From assembly GCA_945910005.1 (NCBI GenBank), contig OX246744.1:37859511-37923510 (forward strand): 64,000 bases of DNA. Reading direction: 5' to 3'. The translations under genes and the position numbers were made by a program. The notes under the pieces were generated by a model. It made no database searches, was not told the origin of the DNA, and saw only the letters and a program-made list of their open reading frames with translations. Position 1 is the stretch's first letter, and each line of letters begins with the position of its first letter. Shown in pieces: positions 25,401 through 37,060 of this stretch. This DNA comes from Isoperla grammatica (Eukaryota; Arthropoda; Insecta; Plecoptera; Perlodidae).

Positions 25401-26944
25401 GGATAGATAAGTCCCGTAGCCACCATGTTAAGTATAACCGCGTTTGGTTGCCTTACGTAATCGTTCCGTGTCGCAACTAGCTGCCTTTGCTGTCTGCCTA
25501 GTTACGGTATCCGCTGTGGGTTGAACAGTCTATTGTGGATAGATAAGTGCCGTAGCTGCCGCCATGTTAAGTATAACCGCGTTTGGTTGCCTTACGTAAT
25601 CGTTCCGTGTCGCAACTAGCAGCCTTGGCTGTCTGCCTAGTTACGGTATCCGCTGTGGGTTGAACAGTCTATTGTGGATAGATAAGTTCCGTAGTTGCCA
25701 CCATGTTAAGTATAACCGCGTTTGGTTGCCTTACGTAATAGTTCCGTGTCGCAACTAGCTGCCTTTGCTGTCTGCCTAGTTACGGTATCCGCTGTGGGTT
25801 GAACAGTCTATTGTGGATAGATAAGTGCCGTAGCTGCCACCATGTTAAGTATAACCGCGTTTGGTTGCCTTACGTAATCGTTCCGTGTCGCCACTAGCTG
25901 CCTTTGCTGTCTGCCTAGTTACGGTATCCGCTGTGGGTTGAACAGTCTATTGTTGATAGATAAGTGCCGTAGCTGCCACCATGTTAAGTATAACCGCGTT
26001 TGGTTGCCTTACGTAATAGTTCCGTGTCGCCACTAGCTGCCTTTGCTGTCTGCCTAGTTACGGTATCCGCTGTGGGTTGAACAGTCTATTGTGGATAGAT
26101 AAGTGCCGTAGCTGCCACCATGTTAAGTATAACCGCGTTTGGTTGCCTTACGTAATAGTTCCGTGTCGCAACTAGCAGCCTTTGCTGTCTGCCTAGTTAC
26201 GGTATCCGCTGTGGGTTGAACAGTCTATTGTGGATAGATAAGTGCCGTAGCTGCCACCATGTTAAGTATAACCGCGTTTGGTTGCCTTACGTAATCGTTC
26301 CGTGTCGCAACTAGCTGCCTTTGCTGTCTGTCTAGTTACGGTATCCGCTGTGAGTTGAACAGTCTATTGTGGATAGATAAGTGCCGTAGCTGCCACCATG
26401 TTAAGTATAACCGCGTTTGGTTGCCTTACGTAATAGTTCCGTGTCGCCACTAGCTGCCTTTGCTGTCTGCCTAGTTACGGTATCCGCTGTGGGTTGAACA
26501 GTCTATTGTGGATAGATAAGTGCCGTAGCTACCATGTTAAGTATAACCGCGTTTGGTTGCCTTACGTAATCGTTCCGTGTCGCAACTAGCAGCCTTTGCT
26601 GTCTGCCTAGTTACGGTATCCGCTGTGGGTTGAACAGTCTATTGTGGATAGATAAGTGCCGTAGCTGCCACCATGTTAAGTATAACCGCGTTTGGTTGCC
26701 TTACGTAATCGTTCCGTGTCACAACTAGCTGCCTTTGCTGTCTGCCTAGTTACGGTATCCGCTGTGGGTTGAACAGTCTATTGTGGATAGATAAGTGCCG
26801 TAGCTGCCACCATGTTAAGTATAACCGCGTTTGGTTGCCTTACGTAATCGTTCCGTGTCGCAACTAGCTGCCTTTGCTGTCTGCCTTGTTACGGTATCCG
26901 CTGTGGGTTGACAAGTCTATTGTGGATAAGTTCCGTAGCTACCA
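19461..26944. repeat. 139-bp satellite, about 54 tandem copies
   Basis: The unit starts TTAAGTATAACCGCG, carries TTACGTAATCGTTCCGTG, TCTGCCTAGTTACGG and GTTGAACAGTCTATTGTGG, and ends CCGTAGCTGCCACCATG. Unit starts are 139 bp apart (19582, 19721, 19860). Identity is very high, with a few recurrent variants (AACTAGCTG/CACTAGCAG, GCTGCC/GCTACC, CTGTG(G/A)GTTG). The first unit grades from unique sequence and the last is decayed after 26900. Each unit holds GCCACCATG, but the frame usually closes after 11 codons. Confidence 0.97.
23490..24873. repeat. Duplicated 692-bp higher-order block in the 139-bp satellite
   Basis: Five consecutive units with private variants (GTCTGTCTAG, then CCACCGTGTTAAG, then GTAGCTACCATG with a 3-bp loss, then AACTAGCAG, then GTGTCACAACTAG with TATCCACTGTG) recur in the same order 692 bp later. 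692 equals five units minus the 3-bp loss. A third, partial copy lacking the second unit lies at about 26290-26780. Confidence 0.85.
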
Positions 26945-27422
26945 AAGTATTTATTGTTAATATTGTCATTTTAGTACTTAATTCTTGTACTAACCACTAA
27001 CGTGTTTTCATGTGTGAAAAGCCAACAGCTTCCATGTACTAATTAGTTTACTACTTTACTAATTAGGGTATGTACTGATTAGTTTGTGTACGAGTGTACG
27101 CAAGATCGCTAGTTTTGTATTTCCGGTCGACCGACTGGTTTTCTACGAGGATTTTACGATTTTCGGCGACGTTTTTCGTTGCCGTGACAAGGTCGACGTG
27201 TTGATATACGAGCGTATACTCGACGTTTCATTGCCTATATTAACATTTTGTTGCACGTTTCGGGCACCATTGTCGCGTCCCGAGCCCGACTGCTTCAAAA
27301 GGCCAACATACTTGTGACATCTTAAGTGCCGTAATATGTATTATATATTTGAACTGATGTTGACGTCTTGTTAAGGGCTAATAGATCGTAATTTGCGGCA
27401 AGTTTCCGCTAGAAATATCTAC
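26945..27422. other. Intergenic, no gene seen
   Basis: An open frame at 27084-27317 begins with a non-ATG codon and shows no domain. I do not call it. Confidence 0.5.
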
Positions 27423-27821
27423 TAGGGATGTCATAGGGTACCCCGGTACTCGGGTTACCCGAATCCAGATAATTCCCGAATCCATTTTTGGGATTCGAAT
27501 CTTAATCGGATAGTTATATTTCTAAAAAAAAAGAGAGAAACAAAATTTTATGCGACGTTATTTCTGCGACTATTTTCTTTGAAGCTGCAGTAAATTCCTA
27601 CTCGTGGGCGCGGCGAGCGGCCAGCTGATTAGTACTTGCTGTGATTACTGCGGGCGAGTTCTGTGAGGCCATATACACTACCACCTCTCAGGCAGTGAAC
27701 AGGGGGGGGGGGGGGTTACCAGGATAAGATAACATCTTTTAGGCTGTCAGGATTCGGGTAACCTGATTCTTGGAAGGTCTGGAACCGGATCCAAATTTTT
27801 CTACCAGCTACGACATCTCTA
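27423..27821. mobile_element. hAT-like non-autonomous element
   Basis: TAGGGATGTCATAG at the left and, reverse-complemented, TAGAGATGTCGTAG at the right form 14-bp inverted ends with two mismatches. Inner blocks GGGTTACCCGAATCC and GGATTCGGGTAACC are also inverted. 14 G lie at 27702-27715. The flanks do not give a clean 8-bp duplication. Confidence 0.6.
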
Positions 27822-28111
27822 TTATCAACTGTTGCTCACCGGTTCGGTTAGTTTTGCCAAACGATTACATAGGAAAGGTCAGATCTGCCTTTATATAGGT
27901 ATTCTGTTATAAGTGCTATATTTTGAGTTGCTTCTTAGGATCACAAAATATAACAGTGAAAGACATACGACTGTAACAGCTCAATTGGAATCAAAACGAG
28001 GTTGGCCATTTTTTGTGAATGTACCACATTTTGAAAACGAAGCATTTTTACCTGTAAATAGTAAAAATAATATCATACAAATTGTAATGCTTTATAGAAA
28101 CCCTTAAATAA

Positions 28112-28146
<35 letters not shown>
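27822..28146 (+). other. Sequence ending in a 30-plus-nt poly(A) tract
   Basis: AATAAATAAA runs directly into about 33 A (28113-28146), which suggests retroposition of a polyadenylated transcript or a LINE 3' end. The 5' limit and flanking duplications were not found. An open frame (27913-28107) ends just before the tail and has no recognised domain. Confidence 0.4.
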
Positions 28147-28148
<2 letters not shown>

Positions 28149-29410
28149 CTGCCATGTGAACGGTAGAGACGGTGGAGACAGACCAACTAACTAGCCAGCC
28201 ATCCTACCAACCATGGAGAGGTAGAATTGTAATAGATACAACAATTGGCCAATACTAACCGATTATATTTTTGTATCGATTTTTTGACGCAAGAGTTAAG
28301 ATACGCTTTGTAAGTGAAAATAGAGGTGTTTTATTTTATTGCAGTGATGGCGACTTAATGATTTTATAGTTTTTATTCTATCAGCAGATGTGAAACAGCT
28401 AGAAGTCAGTTCGGATAGTCATTTTAAGAACCGGGTATGCCAAAAACAACAATCAAAAAGTTTGTCTAATTTTTGTTATTTGTAAATGGATATTCGAAGT
28501 GATGAAGGTAGAAAATACTACCTAAAGACAGTAATGTAGGCCTAGACCTGTAAAGTGTAGTACTGTAATCTACTGTAGGCCTATAGTGAAAACTCAAAGA
28601 GCAGGTCTGCGATAGAAGGAACAATCAATAATGAAGATTAATGAATAATATCCTGATAAAACACAAAAAAGGGGGGGGCCTGGGTAGATGTCTACCCGAA
28701 CTGACCACTAGAAACAGCACGTTTTGGTATCGGTCTCGTTCCATCTCAACTGTTTACAACAGAGAGAGGTAGGGTAGAATGCATAGCTCGACAAGGCTAC
28801 AGCAGAACCCCTTTAGAACGCCTGTAGAACGCTCTACAAGTGTTCTGTAAATGTGAACCTTACCAGAGGGAAACATTTTTCGTAAACGATTTACCTGCCT
28901 AGCCTATAACGTTTCGCAAGCCATAAAGAGATATCGAATGTTATTCAATTGGCCAAAGAAATCCACGTATATTGCAATTGATTAGAACGCATGAGAATTA
29001 AAACGATATGAGTGCGCGTAGCACTGCTCAAGTCATACGATTACGTAGCGGAAATAAAAGTTGCGTGAAATTTTAATCGTGTTTGTAAACTTAACTGTTA
29101 TTCAGGCGTCATTTCCTCGCGTGCGTTTATAGTTCTTCCAGTATGAAAAGACGGGTTGTTGCCGACATCGGCCTGGGCGGTAGGTTGTTAACTTAAAAGC
29201 CAACATAATTTACCACTTGCGACCGCTTCCTGTGATGCCAAGATGTGTATTTGGCGAAGAATGCGTATCTCTCTCCCTCGCTCTCTCCATATTGTCTCTT
29301 TCACCCCCAATAGCAAGCAATAAGATCTTGTGAATAATGCTTCAATGCTTGAATAATGCTTTGTGAATGAAAATAATTTACGATGTTACCAGTGAAAAGA
29401 ACCCTTCGAA
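28147..29410. other. Intergenic, no gene seen
   Basis: AT-rich. There is a short G run at 28671-28677 and a CTCTC patch near 29270-29300. Nothing recognised. Confidence 0.55.
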
Positions 29411-29570
29411 CTTGCACTGACAACCTTGCAGTCAATTATTGTGCCAGGCGGCTATTAGGCGGTAGGCGGTATTGGGAGTACAATAAGATTATCTGCGTTG
29501 AAAGTGTGAACAAACAAGGTCCATTGTGCCTTTGAGGGAAACGAAACACGTCAAATGCTGCTGGACGAAC
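29411..29570 (+). repeat. Dispersed 160-bp repeat (copy 1)
   Basis: Matches 47003-47152 in reverse orientation, including GTGCCAGGCGGCTA, TTGGGAGTACAATAAG and GAAACGAAACACGTCAAATG. Identity is high by eye, with a short extra GGCGGTA in this copy. Family unknown. Confidence 0.8.
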
Positions 29571-29722
29571 TATACAATTAATGGAATTTCATACGAGGAA
29601 AACTTTAAAGGGGGGTAGTTGTTAGCGCGTGGCTTGTGCGAGCGACATTTATTGGCTCGGCAAATGCGACGACCTTCGTAGAGGAGAAACATTTTATTCG
29701 AGGGTATGTTTGGTCGCAGGAT

Positions 29723-29866
29723 TGAACTGTACATATGTGTGTATTGCGAGCCACCTAGATACGACCTCACAGCAAACTACGGAGTGTGTAGTGCGATGCA
29801 CAGCAAGCTATTGAACTGTACATATGTGTGTATTGCGAGCCACCTAGATACGTCATCACAGCCAAG
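29723..29866 (+). repeat. Tandem duplication, about 92 bp
   Basis: TTGAACTGTACATATGTGTG and GAGCCACCTAGATACG recur 92 bp apart. The block ACGGAGTGTGTAGTGCGAT with GCAGCAAGCTA occurs again at 30242-30275, so older pieces of the same repeat are scattered nearby. Confidence 0.75.
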
Positions 29867-29911
29867 GTCTGTCCATCCCCTGGCGGAGGTTCGGTAAACC
29901 TCAAACTAAGG

Positions 29912-29952
29912 TCTTCTCATGGGCACGAAAATCGCCATTCTCGTGCCCACTA
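29912..29952. repeat. Short hairpin
   Basis: GGGCACGA and TCGTGCCC pair around a 12-nt loop. Function unknown. Confidence 0.5.
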
Positions 29953-30094
29953 CAAAAACTGGTTTTACTACTTAAATATATTTATTTATTATGCAAAATT
30001 TGATTTCAGAATACTTCACTTAAAAAAGTAGATAGACTACAAGTATAATTAAATTATTTCAATAAGATGTAATGCGGTTTTGAGCCAGAATTGG

Positions 30095-30165
30095 TTTTAA
30101 CAGATCAATTCATTTGTTTTTTTAATGATTCTCTCATTTGAATAAATTTTTAACATTGTGGAAAT
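30095..30165 (+). repeat. Dispersed repeat shared with 18398-18490
   Basis: Same order of CAGATCAATTCATTTG, ATGATTCTC-CATTTGA and TTTTTAACATT. Both copies are on the plus strand. Confidence 0.65.
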
Positions 30166-30339
30166 GGATGGGACGACCTGACTTGGGAGTTCGACGAGCT
30201 CCCGCCAGGGGATTTACGGGCCTTGCTCACAGCCAGCAAGCTACGGAGTGTGTAGTGCGATACGCAGCAAGCTACAACTACATACAGACCTACCTGACGA
30301 GAATAACAACGTGGATAAGGCTTCAACTGTACTTAAGAT

Positions 30340-31770
30340 AATATAATTGCAGGTGTAGGTTAATGTAACGAAACCAATAAAGTTGTCCACAAAGTTGGTG
30401 GGTTTTAGAAATCCTATCATGCAATGCTATTTGGAAATAAGTTGGCCAACTTAGATCAGACGTGTGCACCCGTCTATAGGTAATATATCTTGTGTGGAAA
30501 TATAAAAGAAGTTAAATTTTGACTCGCTTTGTCCAGCACGAATGCGGCCGTCGAGCCTGTGTTTTCCGTAATGAACACTATGTGGAGTGACGTGAAAAAT
30601 CGGAAAAAAAAAGAAAAATCCACAATGAAACAATAAAATCAATGATGATTCTAAAACTCACAGGTTGCTGATTACTGGCATCCTTGTCTTAAATGATATC
30701 TATTTGTATTTAGATCATAGTAGAGTAACAGTATACTTACATGTAAATGCTATTTTGCATGACAAGATAAAATATTCAAGCCTTAAAAGGGGAAACTGTT
30801 TCCCTTCCTTGCTTCTATGGACCGCACGCCATTGATTCTCATGCATGAGACATGTACAGGCTGTGCAAAGAAGGATGGAAGCCTACAAATCCGTGCATAG
30901 ACGTGGCGAAAATAACACATATAAAGTGGTTTAAAGCATTATTACGTACTATTTGAAGCATGCACCTACAAAATTGGAAAGTTTCAATGACAGGTAACAT
31001 AAACAGTGATTTTTGTAGACATTTTATTAGAAAAAACATAAAGTCTGTCTTCCTTACAAATACCAGGCCTAGTAAATAAATACATTATAAATAAGGTAAT
31101 GATAGGGCACAACGTATGGCGCTTTAACATTAGAAAGATCATGAGAATTTATAACATCATCGTTATTCGAGGTTTATATTTTGTGGTTAATTAGCAAACT
31201 AGGCGTGATTGTTGATGTAAAAAGAAATGGCATACTGCCATGTAAAACAGCATAGAGAAACACTCATGTTGAGAAAACTTAAATTTGAGCAACTCTACTT
31301 AAAATATAGATTTTCGGGTTATCGCAATTTACGAAAAACAAATTCCGTAAATCTTGCGTATAGGTGATCAGGTTTTGTACTCATTTTTTTCGTAGAAAAA
31401 CACCAAAGTTGCATAATTAATCATCAATGACATCAATCACAAATCAATCACACATTGGGCATATCTCAATTCGAATATTTGGCCTGCTTTGCCTACTTCA
31501 TCGACTAACAGCAACAATTAGAATTAACAATTATAACAACTATCAGTGTTTCTATTTTAATTTTTAATATTATATGTGAACAATGTTTTATATCTATATA
31601 TGTGTGTAGTTACTTAGTCTAAGTTTTTCTTTGTTCCTTTTTAGAATTAGAACATAAGATTATATCTTATGAAATGACCTGTACAATATCATCTAGAATG
31701 AATACAACTGTACGTGACAAAATAAATAAATTAACAATTGTTGTAAGCAATTGTCACTAATTGTTTTGAA
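30340..31770. other. Intergenic, no gene seen
   Basis: AT-rich. Short open frames only, none with domain character. Confidence 0.55.
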
Positions 31771-31914
31771 GTTGTCATCTCCATTGTTTCGACCCCTCTC
31801 TGTTGTCCCATGCTAGGCTGTCTAGCGCTAGGCAACGTGCACTTCTTATAATGAAGTGAGTGGGGTTGCAGTGGGCATGTCACTTTTATAGCTCGCAGTT
31901 TCTAAAGTAAGTAC
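31771..31914 (+). repeat. Promoter-like dispersed repeat (copy 1) with consensus splice donor
   Basis: About 144 bp matches 37813-37956. Conserved parts are CCCCTCTCTGTTGTCCCATG, GCACTTCTTATAATG (TATA-like) and CACTTTTATAGCTCGCAG, ending TTTCTAAA then GTAAGTAC. Diverged similarity continues downstream. It reads like a duplicated promoter plus short first exon and 5' splice site. No coding start is evident. Confidence 0.6.
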
Positions 31915-33186
31915 TTAAATATGTTTAGTTATAATATTTATAATATGAATATATAATCACATAATATATCTGCAACCCTTCTTAGTTAGTAACTGGAGTT
32001 TTGCGAAAGTTGTGTACAAAGCTAACTCCAAATAGCATGAGAAAGATAAAAGTACTAGCTATGCTAAACCTGTCTAGGGCCAAAGTAAAAACTTTTTCAA
32101 ATTTAGTAAATATTATCTTGCACGACTGATAAAATACATTTTAACTGTTTCACATAATATAGATTGTAGAAAATCAATGCAAAGAGGCAGAGCAGCACTT
32201 CAATTTGACTTTAACTTTTTTGTATGACAATATCTTTTAATTTCATGCATTAAGCAGCATTGAAGGCATTAGTTCTATTGTTATCTCCTTTTTTGGTATT
32301 TATGGAGTGTGCTGTTACACTTTTTGAACTCACTTTCTTCCAAGAAATACACCAAAAACCCACTTTCTTTATGTTTCAGCATTTAGTAAATGTTTATGAA
32401 CAATTTTAACTATTTTTGGTCATCGAAATTAATTTGGCTGTCGAAGTTCCTCCAAATCTCCATTTCACAGCCTTGACACACATGCTAAATGGACTGGGAT
32501 TCTTTGCGTACCTCAAAATAATGGATTTGATTCATAGCATTGATACATATAGGTGTCATTCATTTGTAGTGTTAATAATAGTGTTAATTTGTAATGTTAA
32601 ATGCTGCATGTTGATGCTTTTCTTCCCCTACTGACTTGGTTCGCTCATCGGTTTGATTTTTTTCCTTTTTTTTCCATTTTTTTCCTGACGCTTGAGACCC
32701 AAAGTTGCCAAAATGCATCCTGCTACAACTTGAGTTAATATTTAAGTATCATGTAATACTATACTAACGGTTAACCATGTCGTTAAAGACAACCATTTTA
32801 AAACGTTTCTTTGAAAATAGAGATCAAACGTAAAGTTCATAACCAGCTCTCATAGATTGCTTTTTTACATTCGTTTATGGTTTATGGTAGCAAATGTAAT
32901 CACAGACGTGAAACAAAATTTATTTGAAATACAAAATACTGTAGAACACAACGTTTAGCAATACAAAAAACATTGGCAATTTTGCATTTCAAATCCGTAT
33001 AAAAATACAAATGTATTTTGAAAATACTCAAAATGGAAAATACATATTGCTGAAAAGCATAGTCCCAACCTTATTTAGTAAATCAATAAATATGAATTTC
33101 AACATAATTTACTTACCGGTAAGTACTTGAAAAAATAATTATACTCAGTCTTTGGGCAGGTTCCCCAACTTTTTAAACTCTGGTTA
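31915..33186. other. Intergenic, no gene seen
   Basis: AT-rich and partly similar to 37957-38200, the tail of the repeat pair. Nothing else recognised. Confidence 0.5.
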
Positions 33187-33663
33187 AGGCCGATCCACAA
33201 TTGAAATAAGGGTTGAAAGAGGAATCCGTGAAATAGTGAAATAACAACGAACTGGTTCACAACCGACCCGTAGTACCTTATTTCAACATAGGAGAGCGTT
33301 ACAATCGAGCACTTTTCGACCGGATCTGACGCCATAGTCACTGCCTACTCCAAACCTATAGAAGGCGCAGCGCCAGCACCGACCCGGCCCTCGAACTGAT
33401 GACAAACAACGAGCTGTTAAAATAATAAAATTGCAACATTATGAAGAAAACGAGGTATGGCGATAGTAACTGCTCACCAGTTAAAACGTTTAATGATGGG
33501 CAACCAAGTTGTGAAAGTTTTGTATGTCTCTTGTTTCTTTTGAAGATTTGTTTTCAAAATCAGAATATTTTATTGTTTGACAGCTTGATGTTTGTCAATC
33601 GATTCATTTCATTTGTTTCATTGTTGTAAAGCAAGCTTGCAAGAAGCCTACGACGACGACATT

Positions 33664-33739
<76 letters not shown>

Positions 33740-33982
33740 GCAACAACAACAACGACAATATCCGGTTCGACTGGAGAAGGCCTTCTCTTCTCGAGCTCTG
33801 ATTGGTTCGTCATAAGAAGTTGAAATAAGGTTGAAATAAGAAATGGAATTGATTCTTTCTTATGACTATTTCAATCCACTGTGACAATTGTGAACCACAG
33901 CAATGATATTGTATGTTTCAATTCGCTTAAACCTTATTGCTATTTCACTATTTCAACTCTTATTTCAATTGTGAATCCGCCT
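33187..33982. mobile_element. PIF/Harbinger-like MITE with TTA duplication
   Basis: Inverted ends share CACAATTGAAATAAG and GTTGAAA near each terminus (AGGCCGATCC at left, reverse complement AGGCGGATTC at right). TTA flanks both ends (33184-33186, 33983-33985), the PIF/Harbinger signature. It contains an (AAC)n microsatellite and no transposase. Confidence 0.75.
33665..33752. repeat. (AAC)n microsatellite
   Basis: About 29 triplets with few interruptions. The poly-Asn and poly-Val open frames across it are artefacts. Confidence 0.95.
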
Positions 33983-33985
33983 TTA

Positions 33986-34469
33986 CTGGTAAGCCGAGAT
34001 TCTCGACAAACAAACATGCCATGCTTTTTTAATGTGATGTTTGTTGAAAGCTGAAACCAAACAAACAAATAACGACGTTGGTGCATTTAGGACTATTGGC
34101 CGATTTGGTGCAAGGAGGTGTGAATGTGTAAAAAAACTATTCTTAAAATATTAAAAATAAAAAAAATAAAATTTACATAAAAAAAAAACAAATATTTAAA
34201 AAATATATTCAAATATTTAAAAAAATACAAGATACAAATACTTTGCAGCACAATATTTGAAATACAAAAGTATTTCAAATGTGTTTTTTAAATATATGTA
34301 TTTTAGATACTGCCTATTTCTGAATGTAATATACAATACACCACTAGGCTATGTAAGGTAAAACCCGGACTGGTTCCAGGGTAGAATTAATCCAGGGTAG
34401 CTCTACCTGTCATACGAGGAGCCTAAATGGTCAACATTGTATAAGCTAGGTGTTGAGTGCTTCATAATG
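33986..34469. other. Intergenic, no gene seen
   Basis: Very AT-rich, with AAATATTT-type words. No gene. Confidence 0.55.
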
Positions 34470-34664
34470 CAGTAAAACTTCTTTATAACAACCGTCTTTA
34501 TAAGACAATGATGATCTGTATAGCAAACTGTTTTTGAAGTCAAGGCTGCTCTAGGGTCCCAGAGGGTTCTTATACATAAGAATGTAAGATCCTTATAAAG
34601 AAATATTATTTACAACAAAATAATAGTCTGGTATCTGAGAGTTTGCTATAAAGAGGTTTCACTG
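34470..34664. mobile_element. Tigger/pogo-like MITE (copy 2)
   Basis: Starts CAGTAAAACTTCTTTATAAC and ends with the reverse complement of CAGTGAAACCTCTTTATAGC. The interior matches the MITE at 7009-7187 (GCAAACTGTTTTTGA, GGTTCTTAT). Confidence 0.75.
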
Positions 34665-34995
34665 TACAATAATTAATAACTTATAATACCGCTGCCAGTT
34701 CTAACAGATGACTCCAAGGCTAACGTTCTAACGTTGTAATATCTAGCTGTCGAGTATGCCATTAAAAACAAATAATAATAAATATAAATATGTAATGATA
34801 AATTCGAAGATAAATCAATGTTTATGTTTGGTACTAAACCTTAAAAAATATTAAATGAAACCTAGGAAGCCAACAGTTTGCTTCAAGCTGTCGTATGTTA
34901 GGCTGATCATTACTTTACTAACTATGCCCACTCGCTAAACACTGTTACACATCTACCAATTCAAGTTATTCAATGTTGTTCCAAAATGCTTCCAA
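34665..34995. other. Intergenic, no gene seen
   Basis: AT-rich, nothing recognised. Confidence 0.5.
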
Positions 34996-35886
34996 AGCAG
35001 CACAGTTGTTGGTTGACCACGTGGCTATGTTCATGTCTACGTCATAGCTTACGCAGTTGTTGGTTGACCTCGTTGCTATGTTTATGTCACGCGTCATAGC
35101 TTACGCAGTTGTTGGTTGACCTCGTTGCTTTGTTTATGTCACGCGTCATAGCTTACGCAGTTGTTGGTTGACCTCGTTGCTATGTTTATGTCACGCGTCA
35201 TAGCTTACGCAGTTGTTGGTTGACCTCGTTGCTATGTGTATGTCACGCGTCAAAGCTTACGCAGTTGTTGGTTGACCTCGTTGCTATGTTTATGTCACGC
35301 GTCATAGCTTACGCAGTTCATGGTTGACCTCGTTGCTATGTTTATGTCACGCGTCATAGCTTACGCAGTTGTTGGTTGACCTCGTTGCTATGTTCATGTC
35401 TACGTCATAGCTTACGCAGTTGTTGGTTGACCTCGTTGCTATGTTTATGTCACGCGTCATAGCCTACGCAGTTGTTGGTTGACCTCGTTGCTATGTTCAT
35501 GTCTACGTCAAAGCTTACGCAGTTGTTGGTTGACCTCGTTGTTATGTTTATGTCACGCGTCATAGCTTACGCAGTTGTTGGTTGACCTCGTTGCTATGTT
35601 CATGTCTACGTCAAAGCTTACGCAGTTGTTGGTTGACCTCGTTGCTATGTTTATGTCCGGCGTCATAGCTTACGCTGTTGTTGGTTGACCTCGGTGCTAT
35701 GTTTATGTCACGCGTCATAACTTACGCAGTTGTTGGTTGACCTTGTTGCTATGTTTATGTCACGCGTCATAACTTACGCAGTTGTTGGTTGACCTTGTTG
35801 CTATGTTTATGTCTGGCGTCATAACTTACGCATTTGTTGGTTAACCTCGCTGCTATGTTTATGTCTGGCGTCATAGCTTACGCAGT
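34996..35886. repeat. 52-bp satellite, about 17 copies
   Basis: The unit carries ACGCAGTTGTTGGTTGACC, TCGTTGCTATGTTTATGTC and ACGCGTCATAGCTT. Starts are 52 bp apart (35051, 35103). Variants (TTCATGTCTACGTC versus TTTATGTCACGCGTC) alternate in places, which hints at multi-unit amplification. Confidence 0.92.
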
Positions 35887-36039
35887 AGTCGCAATTTCAT
35901 TCAAACTCCACGGGATCCAACAAATCCCAGTTTGAATTAAAAATGACAATACCGAGTATGGAACTATTACTGTATTACTTTGCATTACCATACTGTACAT
36001 TTCTCTCTACCTTTCCACAGGGCCAAACCCCTCCAGAGA
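35887..36039. other. Intergenic, no gene seen
   Basis: Short unique spacer. Confidence 0.5.
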
Positions 36040-36447
36040 AGGAATAGCCAAGATACGGGGACCGGCGACCATTAAGCATGTTCGGAGTCTATTGTGGGTG
36101 GGTGTGGCAGAAACACGGTAGGACAACAAGCACTAATATGTAACCTGCCCAGGGACTGCTACCTTATCGTGGTGGGCAGGTTTGCGTACTTTGTTGATCC
36201 CGAGAGCTATGCCGGCGGAAGCGTATGCTTCTGGTAGGGCCACCCTAGCCGGACTGGTCGAGGAGGAGAAGTCTGACGAAGTGCAGTCCACACTCCATTA
36301 CCCTTTCCTCCCCTTTCTCCTTTCCTCACGTGCCCTCCTACTTGCCCCTTTCCTCCAAAGAGCCCCCAATTTCATCTTCATTATCACCCACTCATCGCCT
36401 TGATTAGCCAAGTTGCAAAAATATAAGACGTTAAGCCCAAATATCAC
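36040..36447 (+). mobile_element. Short LINE derivative: structured leader joined to a 3' tail
   Basis: CTACCTTATCGTGGTGGGCAG is followed by a three-stem fold: outer GCCGGC (36211-36216) with GCCGG (36248-36252), hairpin GAAGC/GCTTC, and hairpin TAGGG/CCCTA. About 150 bp later comes ATATAAGACGTTAAGCCC, which resembles a LINE/SINE 3' terminus. There is no reverse transcriptase between them, so this is internally deleted or SINE-like. Copy 1 of the leader is at 2100-2275. Confidence 0.5.
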
Positions 36448-36724
36448 TCATCACTAATACGTAAACGTTGTTCTTGCTAAGAGTCATTTAGAAGTTAACA
36501 CTGGTACCTAATTGGTAGATTGTACATTATTTTTGTAATTTTACTAGAATAGGATTCCATGAACACAAGAATAGTTACATTTCAATAATTTTGAATGGAT
36601 TTTCATTTATGAAGTAGGGTCTAGAGCTTAAAGGTTTACAGATATGTATGGCGGCAAAAACTGGAAAAGTTGTATAATAAAGTATTTGGTATGACGTCAC
36701 TATTCAGAAGATAGCAATCAACCA

Positions 36725-37060
36725 ATCATATAATAGGGGCATACTTGGGGAAGTACTTTTTAAAATGAACGCATTCGAATTATGATGAACTTTGGAACGA
36801 TCGGATTCAATTTTGGCAAGTATGAACTTTTACTTGAACACGTTTATTAATTTATGTACTTTTAAACGTTGGAAAAGTTCGCATATTTCTATTGCGCAGT
36901 AGGCCTGCACGTAAGTATTGAAACTCGGAAGTCGGCAGTCTGTAGAACCATAGATATAAAGAACATTTATATCTATGGTAGAACACAAAAACGAAAAGAT
37001 ATTATATGTTGTACAAAACCTGTGATTGGTTCGTAGAATACCCGGGAAATCACTGAGCAC
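36725..37060 (+). repeat. Dispersed repeat, about 300 bp (copy 1)
   Basis: Matches 63115-63350 in order: GAATTATGA, TCGGCAAGTATGA-like, ACTTTTAAACGTT, GCATATTTCTATT, CTCGGAAGTC. Copy 1 carries an extra hairpin at 36947-36979. Confidence 0.7.
36947..36979. repeat. 13-bp-stem hairpin
   Basis: ACCATAGATATAA and TTATATCTATGGT pair perfectly around a 7-nt loop. It is absent from the related copy at 63.3 kb. Confidence 0.8.

Noticed and set aside
31880..31914. Spliced-leader RNA gene
   Set aside because: The exon-donor arrangement fits, but no Sm site or compact 3' structure follows the donor within about 80 bp.
33592..33813. Poly-Asn and poly-Val frames
   Set aside because: They are translations of the (AAC)n microsatellite inside a MITE.
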